From the NCBI GenBank assembly GCA_016350165.1, contig CP066225.1:558001-622000 (forward strand): a DNA stretch of 64,000 nt, written 5' to 3'. A model generated the notes under the pieces. The model was not told the DNA's origin. It saw only the letters and a list, made by a program, of their open reading frames with translations, and made no database searches. Shown here in pieces: positions 18,994 through 27,336 of this stretch. Numbering within the stretch: the stretch's first letter is position 1; each line of letters starts with the position of its first letter. Position numbers and translations under genes: made by a program. This stretch comes from Planctomycetota bacterium. Its GTDB lineage: Bacteria > Planctomycetota > Phycisphaerae > Phycisphaerales > Phycisphaeraceae.

Positions 18994-19512
18994 TACAACA
19001 CACAAAACCAACAACTCAACGATAGCCGGCGAGCCACGCTCACCGTGCCCACCCCTCAAACCTCCTCACCTCACATAACCAACACATGTCCTACAACTCC
19101 AATAGCCGCGACCTGACAGGTCGCCGGTCTTCTGACCCCCAACACACAAAACACTCTAGTAACACATCCACACCCTCACTTCCTCTGACACACCTAATCT
19201 TCAGACCCTAGCCCCACACAGCAAAACACATACCAAACCACCCCCATCACAAAACGTGCGCAAAAACCTGCATCACCCCTCAAAATTACTGCAATTCTTT
19301 GACTATTTCTAACCATTCTTAACCCATTCCGCGCCATTCTTAAGCATTTCTTACCTGTTTCTGATCATTCTTGACTACGGGTAAATCATCAAAATTCAAA
19401 AAGCGCGCGCACAAAAGCGAAAACACTCACCTGTTTTCATCAATTTTCTTCATCATTCCAACTTAAAACGAACCAATTCAACACAGTTCCAATCAATCCC
19501 CCACAAATACCC
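18994..19512. other. gene-free stretch after the LolA-fold gene
   Basis: No gene is supported. It includes a short perfect stem (GCGACCT, 3-nt loop, AGGTCGC) near 19110 without a T-run. At 19300-19375 there is a run of loosely repeated CATTCTTAA/CATTTCTTA units of about 15-17 bases. Both are too short or imperfect to name. Confidence 0.45.
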
Positions 19513-19541
19513 ATAAAAAAATGGCCATATTTCAGGCCATT
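19513..19541 (-). terminator. rho-independent terminator after the aminotransferase gene
   Basis: A 7-bp stem (AATGGCC with GGCCATT, 8-nt loop) is followed on the minus strand by TTTTTTT. Confidence 0.65.
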
Positions 19542-19585
19542 CAAAATCCAACTTTCAAAATTTTCGTGCGCGCTATTTCAAAAAC

Positions 19586-20749
19586 TCAAACCTCTGGCAG
19601 CGCATCCACAAACTTCGCAATATGCTCCGCCGTGTTATAGAAATGCGGACTCACGCGCAAACGACCTTCACGCAACGCAATCACCACACCCGCTTTCTCA
19701 AGATCCCCCACAATCTTCGCGTGCATCTCCGGTTTGCCCGGCACCTCAAAAATCAAAATCCCACTTCGCTCACTCTCAACATCCCGTGGCGAAAATACCT
19801 TGTACCCCTTCTCAATCAAACCTCTCTCCGCAATCGCCAACAGCGCATCGACCCGTTTCCAGATCGTCTCAACCCCAACCTTCAAAATCAGCTCCAAACT
19901 CGCGCCCATCCCTAGTACCCCAGCCACGTTCGTCGAACCCGGCTCAAACCGTCTTGCATCCTTCAACAATTCAAACTGATAGTTCCCATAGTTGTCCGCG
20001 TCTTCCATGTTCATCCAACCCACAACCGTCGGATACAGCTTCTCTGCCAAATCTTTCTTGCAGTAGAAAATGCCCAATCCTTCAGGTGCGAGCATCCACT
20101 TGTGGCCATCCGCACTCAGGAAGTCAATCCCAAGGGCCTGTACATCCACAGGAAGCACACCCACGCTCTGGATACCGTCAACACACAGATACCCACCTTT
20201 GGCGTGTATTGCGTCGCTGACGGGCTTCAGATCGATTCTGTGCCCCGAGGCAAACTGTACGTGAGAAAGTGACACAACGCGTGTACTGTCCTCGATCACA
20301 TTCAGTACATCTTCAACGTGGATACGAGAATCGTCACGTTGTTTCACTTCAATGAGTTTCACGCCTTTGGTTTTCGCAAGGTTTTCCCACGGATACCGGT
20401 TCGCAGGATATTCAACGTTGCTGATGACGACGCTGTCGCCTTCATTCCATTCCAAACCATTCGCGACCATTGCAAGCCCGGTCGTGGTGTTGGGGATAAA
20501 CGCGATCTCTTCTCTACCCTGTGCGTTAATCAATTTCGCAGCAACATCACGCACATTATCAATCTTGTGTGAGTACCAGCCACTTCCCACATACGCGGCT
20601 TCTGCTGCTTGATCGGCGTAACCCCGCATTGCATCGGCGGAGGGCCCGCTTATCGGAGCCACAGCTGCATGATTCAAAAACACCATCTTCTCTGAAATTG
20701 GAAACAGGTGTGTGTAATCTTGTTCGCTTAGTAATTGTTCTTCTCGCAT
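19586..20749 (-). CDS. class V PLP-dependent aminotransferase (cysteine desulfurase / isopenicillin N epimerase-like)
   Basis: A 387-aa protein with the fold-type I pattern of class V. It has the substrate-end motif FLNHAAVAP, the cofactor Asp191 in CVDGIQS, Lys217 in SADGHKW as the Schiff-base residue, and RFEPGSTN. The loop carrying the catalytic Cys of true desulfurases (SufS/NifS) is not evident. A desulfurase role is therefore less likely than an aminotransferase, lyase or epimerase role on an amino acid. No suf or isc genes are nearby. It is monocistronic, with a terminator downstream. Confidence 0.8.
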   Translation of the reverse strand: MREEQLLSEQDYTHLFPISEKMVFLNHAAVAPISGPSADAMRGYADQAAEAAYVGSGWYSHKIDNVRDVAAKLINAQGREEIAFIPNTTTGLAMVANGLEWNEGDSVVISNVEYPANRYPWENLAKTKGVKLIEVKQRDDSRIHVEDVLNVIEDSTRVVSLSHVQFASGHRIDLKPVSDAIHAKGGYLCVDGIQSVGVLPVDVQALGIDFLSADGHKWMLAPEGLGIFYCKKDLAEKLYPTVVGWMNMEDADNYGNYQFELLKDARRFEPGSTNVAGVLGMGASLELILKVGVETIWKRVDALLAIAERGLIEKGYKVFSPRDVESERSGILIFEVPGKPEMHAKIVGDLEKAGVVIALREGRLRVSPHFYNTAEHIAKFVDALPEV

Positions 20750-20881
20750 AACAAAAGCCGATCCTTACAGTAGCGTTACGTGTTGGGTACTGGTTTCATC
20801 CCTCTCCTCATTTCAGCTTCGCTATTCTACCGCGTTCGTTCATATTTGTTTGCAGTGCGAAGCCTAAACATCTGAATAATC

Positions 20882-23572
20882 ATGCACAAACGCAATAAAA
20901 CTATCGCATTCGTACTGTTTTTGCCGCTGCTGGTTGCTGTATGGGTACAGTCCATCTCACAGCCGATCTATGCGGAGTCACCTGAAAACAAACCCGCAGT
21001 AGCGCCGTCTCAATTGTTGCTGCAGGTGTTGGAAGATCCAATCAATACGTCCAAAGATATGCGCAGGCTTGCGCTGTTCCATGGACGGTATGATCTGCTG
21101 ACTGATAAACAACTCAGCGCAACCGAAGCGGCACAGGTTGCCTTGATCAAATTTGATCTGCAGCACCCCGCATTATCTGATCCTAATACCCCTGTAACAT
21201 TACGCGCAAAGGCGGCGTTATTTCGCGGCGAACCTGATCAGACAATCAAACTGATCAACGATCCAAAATCGATCATCGAAAAACATCTTTTCGCGCAAGC
21301 ACAACTTGATCTTGGTCAGACAACCAATGCGATTCGTACATTGCAATCTATTCGCAAGATAGCGGGTGAGCGTAAACTGTTATCGCCAGCAAATATGATC
21401 GCAGCAGCAGAGTCACTTGTTTTGCTTGCACGTCTTGAAGGTAGACCTGCACAAGATTGGCAACTAGCGCTTGATATGCTGACCAAATCTCATCAGGAAG
21501 TTGATCCGCTTTATTGGCCTGCCTATATCGCTGAAGCAAAACTGCTTTACATGAAGGATAATCGCCCGGAAGCGATTGATGCTTTGATGACTGCCTTGTC
21601 ATTCAACATCGAAGCATCGGAAGCGTGGTATTACCTGGGGCTGATGTCTGGGGAATCGTTTGATTTTGATCGCGCGTTTGATGCTGCGAGTCGATTACGT
21701 GCGAATGCACCGACGAATCCGCTTGCTGCGATTGTTGAAACGCGTGCGTATATGACGCAGCGCGATCATAAACGTGCGCGAAGTGTTGTAAAAGAAGCAC
21801 TTGAAGTATTTCCAACAAATCGGCAATTGATTGCAATTAAAGCTGCGACACATGCGTGTTCATTTGAAGCTGCGGATTATCAGTTAACAATTCGCAAGTT
21901 GGATCGATTGATGCCGAACTCGCACATGGGGTATTTAGAAGCGGGTCGGTATTTATCTTTGGATCGTCAGTATGGATTATCTGAAAGTGCATTAAAAAAA
22001 GCGGTAACACGATTGCCGAATGATTCTGAACCAGTGATTGAATTGGGTTTATTGCAGATACAGGATGGGAAATTGGAAGATGCTCATCGTGCACTGACAC
22101 GTGCAGTGCAGCTTGATCCATTCAATCGTCGTGCAGTGAATTCGTTGCAGTTAGTGCAGGATCTCCTGACGTATGAAACGATTGAGACGGATCACTTTAT
22201 CATTCGTTACAAAGCAGGAATCGATCACGTTCTTGCAAATGACATGGCGCAGCAGGTTGAGAAAATTTATGATGCGGTGACAGGATTTTATAGACATAAA
22301 CCAACTCGTAAAACGCAGATTGATATTTTGCCTGATGAAGAATATTTCGGTGTTCGCATTACAGGGATGCCGGAGATTTGGACTGTTGCTGCAGCGACGG
22401 GCGATGTGATTGCGTTGACGCCACCTCGAAGTGGCGCGAAGCAGCGTGGTGCTTATGACTGGTATAACGTGATTCAACATGAGTTCACGCATACGGTAAC
22501 GTTGTCACTGACGAATAACAGGATACCGCATTGGTTGACTGAAGCATGCGCGGTGGAGTTGGAGATTGCAGAACGTGATTTTGAAACATGCAAGCTGCTC
22601 GCGTGGGCGTTGAATGAAGAGAAACTATTTGAGTATGAAAATATCAACTGGGGGTTTGTAAGACCTAAGACGGATTATGATCGATCGCTTGCGTATGCTC
22701 AGGCGAATTGGATGTTGCAATACATCATCGAAAAATACTCACATCAAAAAATGCTTGATTTACTTGCACTTTATGGCAAAGGAATATCGGATCGCGATGG
22801 TCTAAAACGTGTGACGGGTTTATCGACGACAGAGTTCATGACGAACTTCAAGACATGGGCTCAAGATGAAATTGAGGAATGGGGATTGATGCCACTTCCG
22901 AGTGATCAGAAGGCGATGAATGCTGAAGCGTTAAAGGAAATGTCGGCTGATGGTTTGCGAGATCAACTCAAGAAAACACCTGACAATCCGCTTGTGATTC
23001 ATACGCTTTCTACGCAAATTCACAAAAAGATCAAAGAGTTGCGTGGGTATCCGACATTGAAGTCGATCGAGCAGCAACATGAATTGGAAGAAGAGTTGGC
23101 AGCGTTATTGGATCACTATGAAAAACTTCGGCCGATTGATAGCTGGCCTGCGAGATTACAGGCTGAGCTTGCACTTAGCAGTTCGACATCTATGCAACTC
23201 ATAGAATCTTTAAAGCAGCTTGATTCGACTGAACAAACAAGAGGGGATTGGGCGTTTAAGTTATCGAAATTGTTCAGAAAGAAATCGAATTATCCTGAAG
23301 CTTATACGTATATTTTCAGAGCACTACACCGTGAGCCTTTTAATCCTGCGTATAGACAGTTAGCGGCTGCGCTTGCGATTCAGAATAAGAAATTGGATGA
23401 GGCAGAGCATCATTTGAATATGATGACGTACTTGGAGCCTCGGCAGTCAGTGCATCATTTGAGAATGGCTGCGTTTTTCAAGAAGACTGGAAAGATGAGG
23501 AAGGCGCTTGAAAGTGTGAAGCAAGCACAGAAGTTGAACCCGAATGTTGATATCACGCCATATTTGGAATAG
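20882..23572 (+). CDS. exported TPR protein with a gluzincin (peptidase MA-like) domain
   Basis: An 896-aa protein. Residues 1-31 form a signal peptide (VQSISQPIYAES). Residues about 40-430 and 700-890 are tetratricopeptide repeats. Between them is a metalloprotease-like domain with QHEFTHTVTL near residue 533 and the Glu-containing PHWLTEACAVELE about 22 residues on, the HExxH...E layout of gluzincins. The combination matches the peptidase MA family often fused to TPRs. Substrate and partners are unknown. It converges with ispD, with only 7 bp between the stop codons. Confidence 0.75.
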   Translation: MHKRNKTIAFVLFLPLLVAVWVQSISQPIYAESPENKPAVAPSQLLLQVLEDPINTSKDMRRLALFHGRYDLLTDKQLSATEAAQVALIKFDLQHPALSDPNTPVTLRAKAALFRGEPDQTIKLINDPKSIIEKHLFAQAQLDLGQTTNAIRTLQSIRKIAGERKLLSPANMIAAAESLVLLARLEGRPAQDWQLALDMLTKSHQEVDPLYWPAYIAEAKLLYMKDNRPEAIDALMTALSFNIEASEAWYYLGLMSGESFDFDRAFDAASRLRANAPTNPLAAIVETRAYMTQRDHKRARSVVKEALEVFPTNRQLIAIKAATHACSFEAADYQLTIRKLDRLMPNSHMGYLEAGRYLSLDRQYGLSESALKKAVTRLPNDSEPVIELGLLQIQDGKLEDAHRALTRAVQLDPFNRRAVNSLQLVQDLLTYETIETDHFIIRYKAGIDHVLANDMAQQVEKIYDAVTGFYRHKPTRKTQIDILPDEEYFGVRITGMPEIWTVAAATGDVIALTPPRSGAKQRGAYDWYNVIQHEFTHTVTLSLTNNRIPHWLTEACAVELEIAERDFETCKLLAWALNEEKLFEYENINWGFVRPKTDYDRSLAYAQANWMLQYIIEKYSHQKMLDLLALYGKGISDRDGLKRVTGLSTTEFMTNFKTWAQDEIEEWGLMPLPSDQKAMNAEALKEMSADGLRDQLKKTPDNPLVIHTLSTQIHKKIKELRGYPTLKSIEQQHELEEELAALLDHYEKLRPIDSWPARLQAELALSSSTSMQLIESLKQLDSTEQTRGDWAFKLSKLFRKKSNYPEAYTYIFRALHREPFNPAYRQLAAALAIQNKKLDEAEHHLNMMTYLEPRQSVHHLRMAAFFKKTGKMRKALESVKQAQKLNPNVDITPYLE

Positions 23573-23579
23573 ATGATTC

Positions 23580-24419
23580 TCAATCATCATCGTCAGCAAA
23601 AAGACGTTTTTTGGCTAAGTCTGATGCCACTGCTTTCTCACGTTTTTCGAGTAGTGCAATTGCGATCTCTGCATCTTCAGTACGTGTAATTTTGAAGTTG
23701 GTACTTTCACCTTCAACGACGTGAACATCGTGATTCATTGCTTCGATAAGTGAAGCATCGTCAGTGATGCCATGGCCGTCGAGCTTACCTTGACTAATCT
23801 GCGAATAGGCTTGTTTGATGAGATTAATTTCGATAACCTGAGGGGTTTGCACTTCGATCATGTTTGAACGATCAATGGTCTGAACAACTTTTTTGATAGG
23901 TGTTTCGACCTTGCCTGCTGTGCCGAGGATTGCATCAGCGAGAACGTCATCAACACCACCAATTTCGGAACCTGCATCTTCAACTTTTTTGAGCGTCGCA
24001 TTCACGGCTACACCTGGGATAACAGCGTTGTGACGCTCACTAGCCGTAAAGACACGCTCGATCATCTCACCGCTTGCAAGTGGGCGTGCAGCGTCGTGAA
24101 CGGCAACGTGTGTGACTGAAGCATCAACAGCTTCGAGCGCTTTTTGGACGGTTTCCCAACGTTCTTTTTTGCCTCCGGGTACGACTTTGACACCCATGAA
24201 GCCGAGCTTGTCACCCCAACGGAGTTTGAATTCTTCAACGCGATCTGGATTCACAGCGAGGATGATCTGACGAACATCGTGATGATGCATGAAGAGTTCG
24301 ATTGCGCGAAGGAAAACAGGCTTACCTGCAAGCTCCATTTCAATTTTGCTCGGGCCTTCAGTGTTGACGGAGAAACGTTTTCCGATACCTGCGGCTGGGA
24401 TGATGACTGCAATTTTCAT
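23580..24419 (-). CDS. ispD: 2-C-methyl-D-erythritol 4-phosphate cytidylyltransferase
   Basis: Transfers CMP from CTP to methylerythritol phosphate in the MEP isoprenoid pathway. Motifs present are the nucleotide-binding IIPAAGIGKRF (usual AAGxGxRM variant), the VAVHDAARPL segment with the catalytic Asp, and TPQVIEINLI followed by TDDASLIEA. It is 279 aa, longer than the usual 230. The extra residues include an insert near 145-175 and an acidic tail (LFADDDD). The ATG at 24419 has GAGGAC upstream; a start six codons earlier is less likely. IspG of the same pathway lies at 59 kb, but IspF is not seen here. Confidence 0.9.
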   Translation of the reverse strand: MKIAVIIPAAGIGKRFSVNTEGPSKIEMELAGKPVFLRAIELFMHHHDVRQIILAVNPDRVEEFKLRWGDKLGFMGVKVVPGGKKERWETVQKALEAVDASVTHVAVHDAARPLASGEMIERVFTASERHNAVIPGVAVNATLKKVEDAGSEIGGVDDVLADAILGTAGKVETPIKKVVQTIDRSNMIEVQTPQVIEINLIKQAYSQISQGKLDGHGITDDASLIEAMNHDVHVVEGESTNFKITRTEDAEIAIALLEKREKAVASDLAKKRLFADDDD

Positions 24420-24502
24420 GGTGGTGTCCTCGCTCAATCGCGTTGCGTTGCTGTCTACATGATACCAAGTTGAATTGGCTGGGACAGTAGGTGGGGCGCA
24501 AG

Positions 24503-24530
24503 AAAAAACCCACAGACGTTGCTGTGGGTT
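24503..24530 (-). terminator. rho-independent terminator after the long sppA
   Basis: A 9-bp stem (AACCCACAG with CTGTGGGTT, 6-nt loop) is followed on the minus strand by TTTTTTCTT. Confidence 0.85.
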
Positions 24531-24552
24531 TGTAATGGTTATGTGAGGTAAG

Positions 24553-26430
24553 TTATTTGATGACGATGCCGACGGGAAGAAGTGTGAGAGTCGGCTCGTG
24601 CTGAAGAATCATGATACCATCAAGGACGTTGCTAACGCTTCGCCAAGCACGCTCACCGAGGACACTCTTGACGCTTTGAGCGATGAGCTGTTTTTGAACA
24701 TTGATTGACTTTGACTGCACGTTGAAGTTTGAGTTGATGAATTCAGGGAGACTCATCGGCTCAGGGTAGTGCTTGATGTCGAAGCTATCGTCAGCTAATG
24801 AGAGATCTGAAACGATCGCGTCGATGGTTTCATTGAGGTTACCAATCTGATCGGCCATGCCATTTTTTACAGCTTGTTTGCCTGTGAAAAGCATACCTTC
24901 ATCAACTTGATTTATATCAATCAAACGAGAGCCGCGTCCTTTGGCAACGCGATCTTTGAACTGAACATAAACATTGGTCATAGATTGCTTGACTAGTTTG
25001 CGTTGTTCTTGATTGAATGGTTCGACGGAGTTGAAGAGGTCACCGAAGTTGCCACGACTACGACGGGTTACTTGAACGCCGATTTTATTGTAAAGATCAC
25101 CGAGAACGATTTTGCCGCCGACGACGCCGATGGAGCCGACGACGCTTGAAGGTGAAACAAAAATTTCATCGCCTGCACAAGCCATGTAGTAGCCACCGCT
25201 CGCAGCCATGCCACCGATGCTGACGTAGACCGGTTTTTTTTCGCCAAGTTCGCGGATTGATTGCCACATCATTTCACTTGCAAGAGCACTGCCGCCGGGT
25301 GAATCGATGCGTAGGATGACACCTTTGATGTACTCGTCGGCTTTGAGACGAGCGAGTGTTTTGGTGACAGTTTTGCTGCCGATTTGATCTTCACTGAACA
25401 TGCCATCACTGCGAGAGGAACGGCCGCTGTGAATAGGGCCCATGCAGTGAACGACGGCGATGGTGTCGCGTTGTGTGATGTTTGGTTTTTGCTGGAAAAG
25501 AAGCTGGAAGATAGCAAGCGGGTTGTTGCCACTACCAAGGCCGCCGCCTTGATTCTCGTGCCCCATATCTTTATCCCATTGAAAATCTTCACCAAACTCA
25601 ACTTCCGTTACGCTGATGAGATCGCGCTTGACGAGTTTATCGATAAGACCCGCTTCAACGAGTTCTTCGTCGGTCATTGTCCATGTGCGACCAATGAGAT
25701 TTTCTATCTTATCGATAGATATATTACGACCAAAAGAGACATGCTTGACGATCTGTGAATGTAGATCATCAAGTAAGCCATCAATGTTTTGGCTCCATGC
25801 GTCACTTGGTTGTTTGCGCGTGAGTGTTTCGTTTGCGCCTTTGTATTGGCCGACTTGAATGAGTTCAGCTTTAGCACCAACTTTTTCGAGTAGACCTGCG
25901 AGGTACATTTCTTCTACTGAGACACTGGAGAAATCGAGTTCACCTTTGTGTTGAAGGCAAATGATGTCAGCGTTGCTTGCGAGCATGTAACCCATGGTGT
26001 TGTACATTTCACCGAATGCAACGATACGTTTGCCAGCGTTCTTAACTTCGTTCAGTTCTTTGGCAAGTGTTTGTATTTCTGTGTAACTGAGCGATGGGTA
26101 GTTCATGAAAAGGACGAGGCCTTTGTAACGAACGTCATCGCGAACAGTGCGAAGTTGATTGACGATTGATTCAAGTGAAGGGCCAAGTTCGTCTTCGCTC
26201 ATCCATGCAAAAGGGATAGGACCAGAACGCAGGCTACCTGAAAGTTCAAGCCAACCGACGAGGTATTGGATATCACTTGTTGCGCCTTCATCAGTCTCAC
26301 TATCTTGCGCATAGACGTTGGCAGTGTTAACAGAAAACATGCTTGCGCATAACAGAACCGATAAGAGCGTACACCAGAATCCTCTAGCCACGACGTGTTC
26401 CTTTTTGAATGTCGGAATCGGTAATTTCAC
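24553..26430 (-). CDS. sppA: signal peptide peptidase SppA, long (67K) form
   Basis: A 625-aa protein with a signal peptide (ending near ANVYAQD) and two S49 halves, like the E. coli enzyme. The C-terminal half carries the nucleophile Ser in GGMAASGGYYMA and the GSIGVVGGKI motif. The degenerate N-terminal half should supply the Lys, although I cannot identify that residue with certainty. The GTG at 26430 was chosen as start because GGAGG lies about 9 bases upstream, which makes the signal peptide begin MKLPIPTFKK. A TTG- or ATG-started extension would include the ribosome-binding site. It is the second SppA in the window and is divergent from hpf. Confidence 0.9.
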   Translation of the reverse strand: MKLPIPTFKKEHVVARGFWCTLLSVLLCASMFSVNTANVYAQDSETDEGATSDIQYLVGWLELSGSLRSGPIPFAWMSEDELGPSLESIVNQLRTVRDDVRYKGLVLFMNYPSLSYTEIQTLAKELNEVKNAGKRIVAFGEMYNTMGYMLASNADIICLQHKGELDFSSVSVEEMYLAGLLEKVGAKAELIQVGQYKGANETLTRKQPSDAWSQNIDGLLDDLHSQIVKHVSFGRNISIDKIENLIGRTWTMTDEELVEAGLIDKLVKRDLISVTEVEFGEDFQWDKDMGHENQGGGLGSGNNPLAIFQLLFQQKPNITQRDTIAVVHCMGPIHSGRSSRSDGMFSEDQIGSKTVTKTLARLKADEYIKGVILRIDSPGGSALASEMMWQSIRELGEKKPVYVSIGGMAASGGYYMACAGDEIFVSPSSVVGSIGVVGGKIVLGDLYNKIGVQVTRRSRGNFGDLFNSVEPFNQEQRKLVKQSMTNVYVQFKDRVAKGRGSRLIDINQVDEGMLFTGKQAVKNGMADQIGNLNETIDAIVSDLSLADDSFDIKHYPEPMSLPEFINSNFNVQSKSINVQKQLIAQSVKSVLGERAWRSVSNVLDGIMILQHEPTLTLLPVGIVIK

Positions 26431-26762
26431 GAGATAAATACCTCCGGAAAATGCGACAGTCATACGTGTCGATACAAAGGGGTCAGTTCAACACAGCATA
26501 ACCGAAAATCGTGTCTAACACAGTTGATTTCTTGCTTTTTTCAGTTTTGCGAAAGGTTGGTTTGATATTCCTAAACCTGCATTGCGACTAACGTTATTAT
26601 AATTTTCAGTCGGTATGACTGGCTTTCCCTAATGAAAATTGGTGAACCGATGGAAAAAACAGGCGTACCATTTACAGCTTCCTACTGGAATCCGCATCAC
26701 CCTCGAATAAAAACACACGAATAACAGTTCAGTTAAGGAAGTTATTAAGGAGTTTTTTTGAA
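26431..26762. other. divergent upstream region of sppA and hpf
   Basis: No gene or clear regulatory motif is seen. The hpf start is preceded by AAGGAG at about 12 bases. The promoter elements cannot be assigned with confidence. Confidence 0.45.
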
Positions 26763-27131
26763 ATGTATTGGCAAATTAGAGGAACTAATATTCGTATTTC
26801 AAATGCCTTGAAACAGCATACTGAAAGTAAGCTCATTAAGCCGTTGGGCAAGTTTGCATCAGCGGTCAATAAGATTGTTGTCCGATTCAGCGACGTTGAT
26901 CTTTCTAATCGTAAATCAGAGATCAAAGCGAAGGCGCTAGTTGTGTTGAACAACGGACGCATCATTGAGATTGAGCAAAAAGATCATGATTACTACAGCG
27001 CGATCAATCATTTGGCGGACCGTATTAAGCTGAATGTTACAAAGAGCGTCAGTAAGCAACGTGATAAACAACGCCGTGCGGGTATCAGACGCATTGGTAA
27101 TATTCTCAAGAAACGTAAACTCTCTCACTAA
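26763..27131 (+). CDS. hpf: ribosome hibernation-promoting factor, short form (HPF/RaiA family)
   Basis: A 122-aa protein starting YWQIRGTNIRISNALKQH, the typical HPF/RaiA beginning in which a small alpha-beta domain binds the ribosome decoding region. The following VRFSDVD segment and the helix DHDYYSAINHLADRI fit, and the C-terminal tail is basic. It lacks the long-form dimerisation domain, so it is the short type that works with a separate partner in some bacteria. It is expressed alone, with a terminator right after it. Confidence 0.87.
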   Translation: MYWQIRGTNIRISNALKQHTESKLIKPLGKFASAVNKIVVRFSDVDLSNRKSEIKAKALVVLNNGRIIEIEQKDHDYYSAINHLADRIKLNVTKSVSKQRDKQRRAGIRRIGNILKKRKLSH

Positions 27132-27186
27132 TGATTAGTGAACATAATCCAACATTGCAACAGATTGCGGTGTTACTTTGCGACGA

Positions 27187-27218
27187 GACACGCTCCCTGC
27201 ACGGAGCGTGTCTTTTTT
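27187..27218 (+). terminator. rho-independent terminator after hpf
   Basis: A perfect 10-bp stem (GACACGCTCC with GGAGCGTGTC, 6-nt loop) is followed by TTTTTT. Confidence 0.9.
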
Positions 27219-27254
27219 AATGCGTTTTGCTGTGATGTGTGTTTATGACAGTCA

Positions 27255-27284
27255 TAAAAAAGACGTCGCGAGATGCGACGTCTT
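27255..27284 (-). terminator. rho-independent terminator after metH
   Basis: A perfect 10-bp stem (AAGACGTCGC with GCGACGTCTT, 5-nt loop) is followed by a T-run on the minus strand. Confidence 0.9.
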
Positions 27285-27336
27285 AAGTAGGTTGGTTTAT
27301 TGTCAGCAGGTTTAGTGCCCTGCTCTACTTCAATGA

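Noticed and set aside
19300-19375. CRISPR-like or tandem repeat of CATTTCTTAA words
   Set aside because: Units are short, unequal and imperfect, without spacers or cas genes; no CRISPR array is seen in the window.
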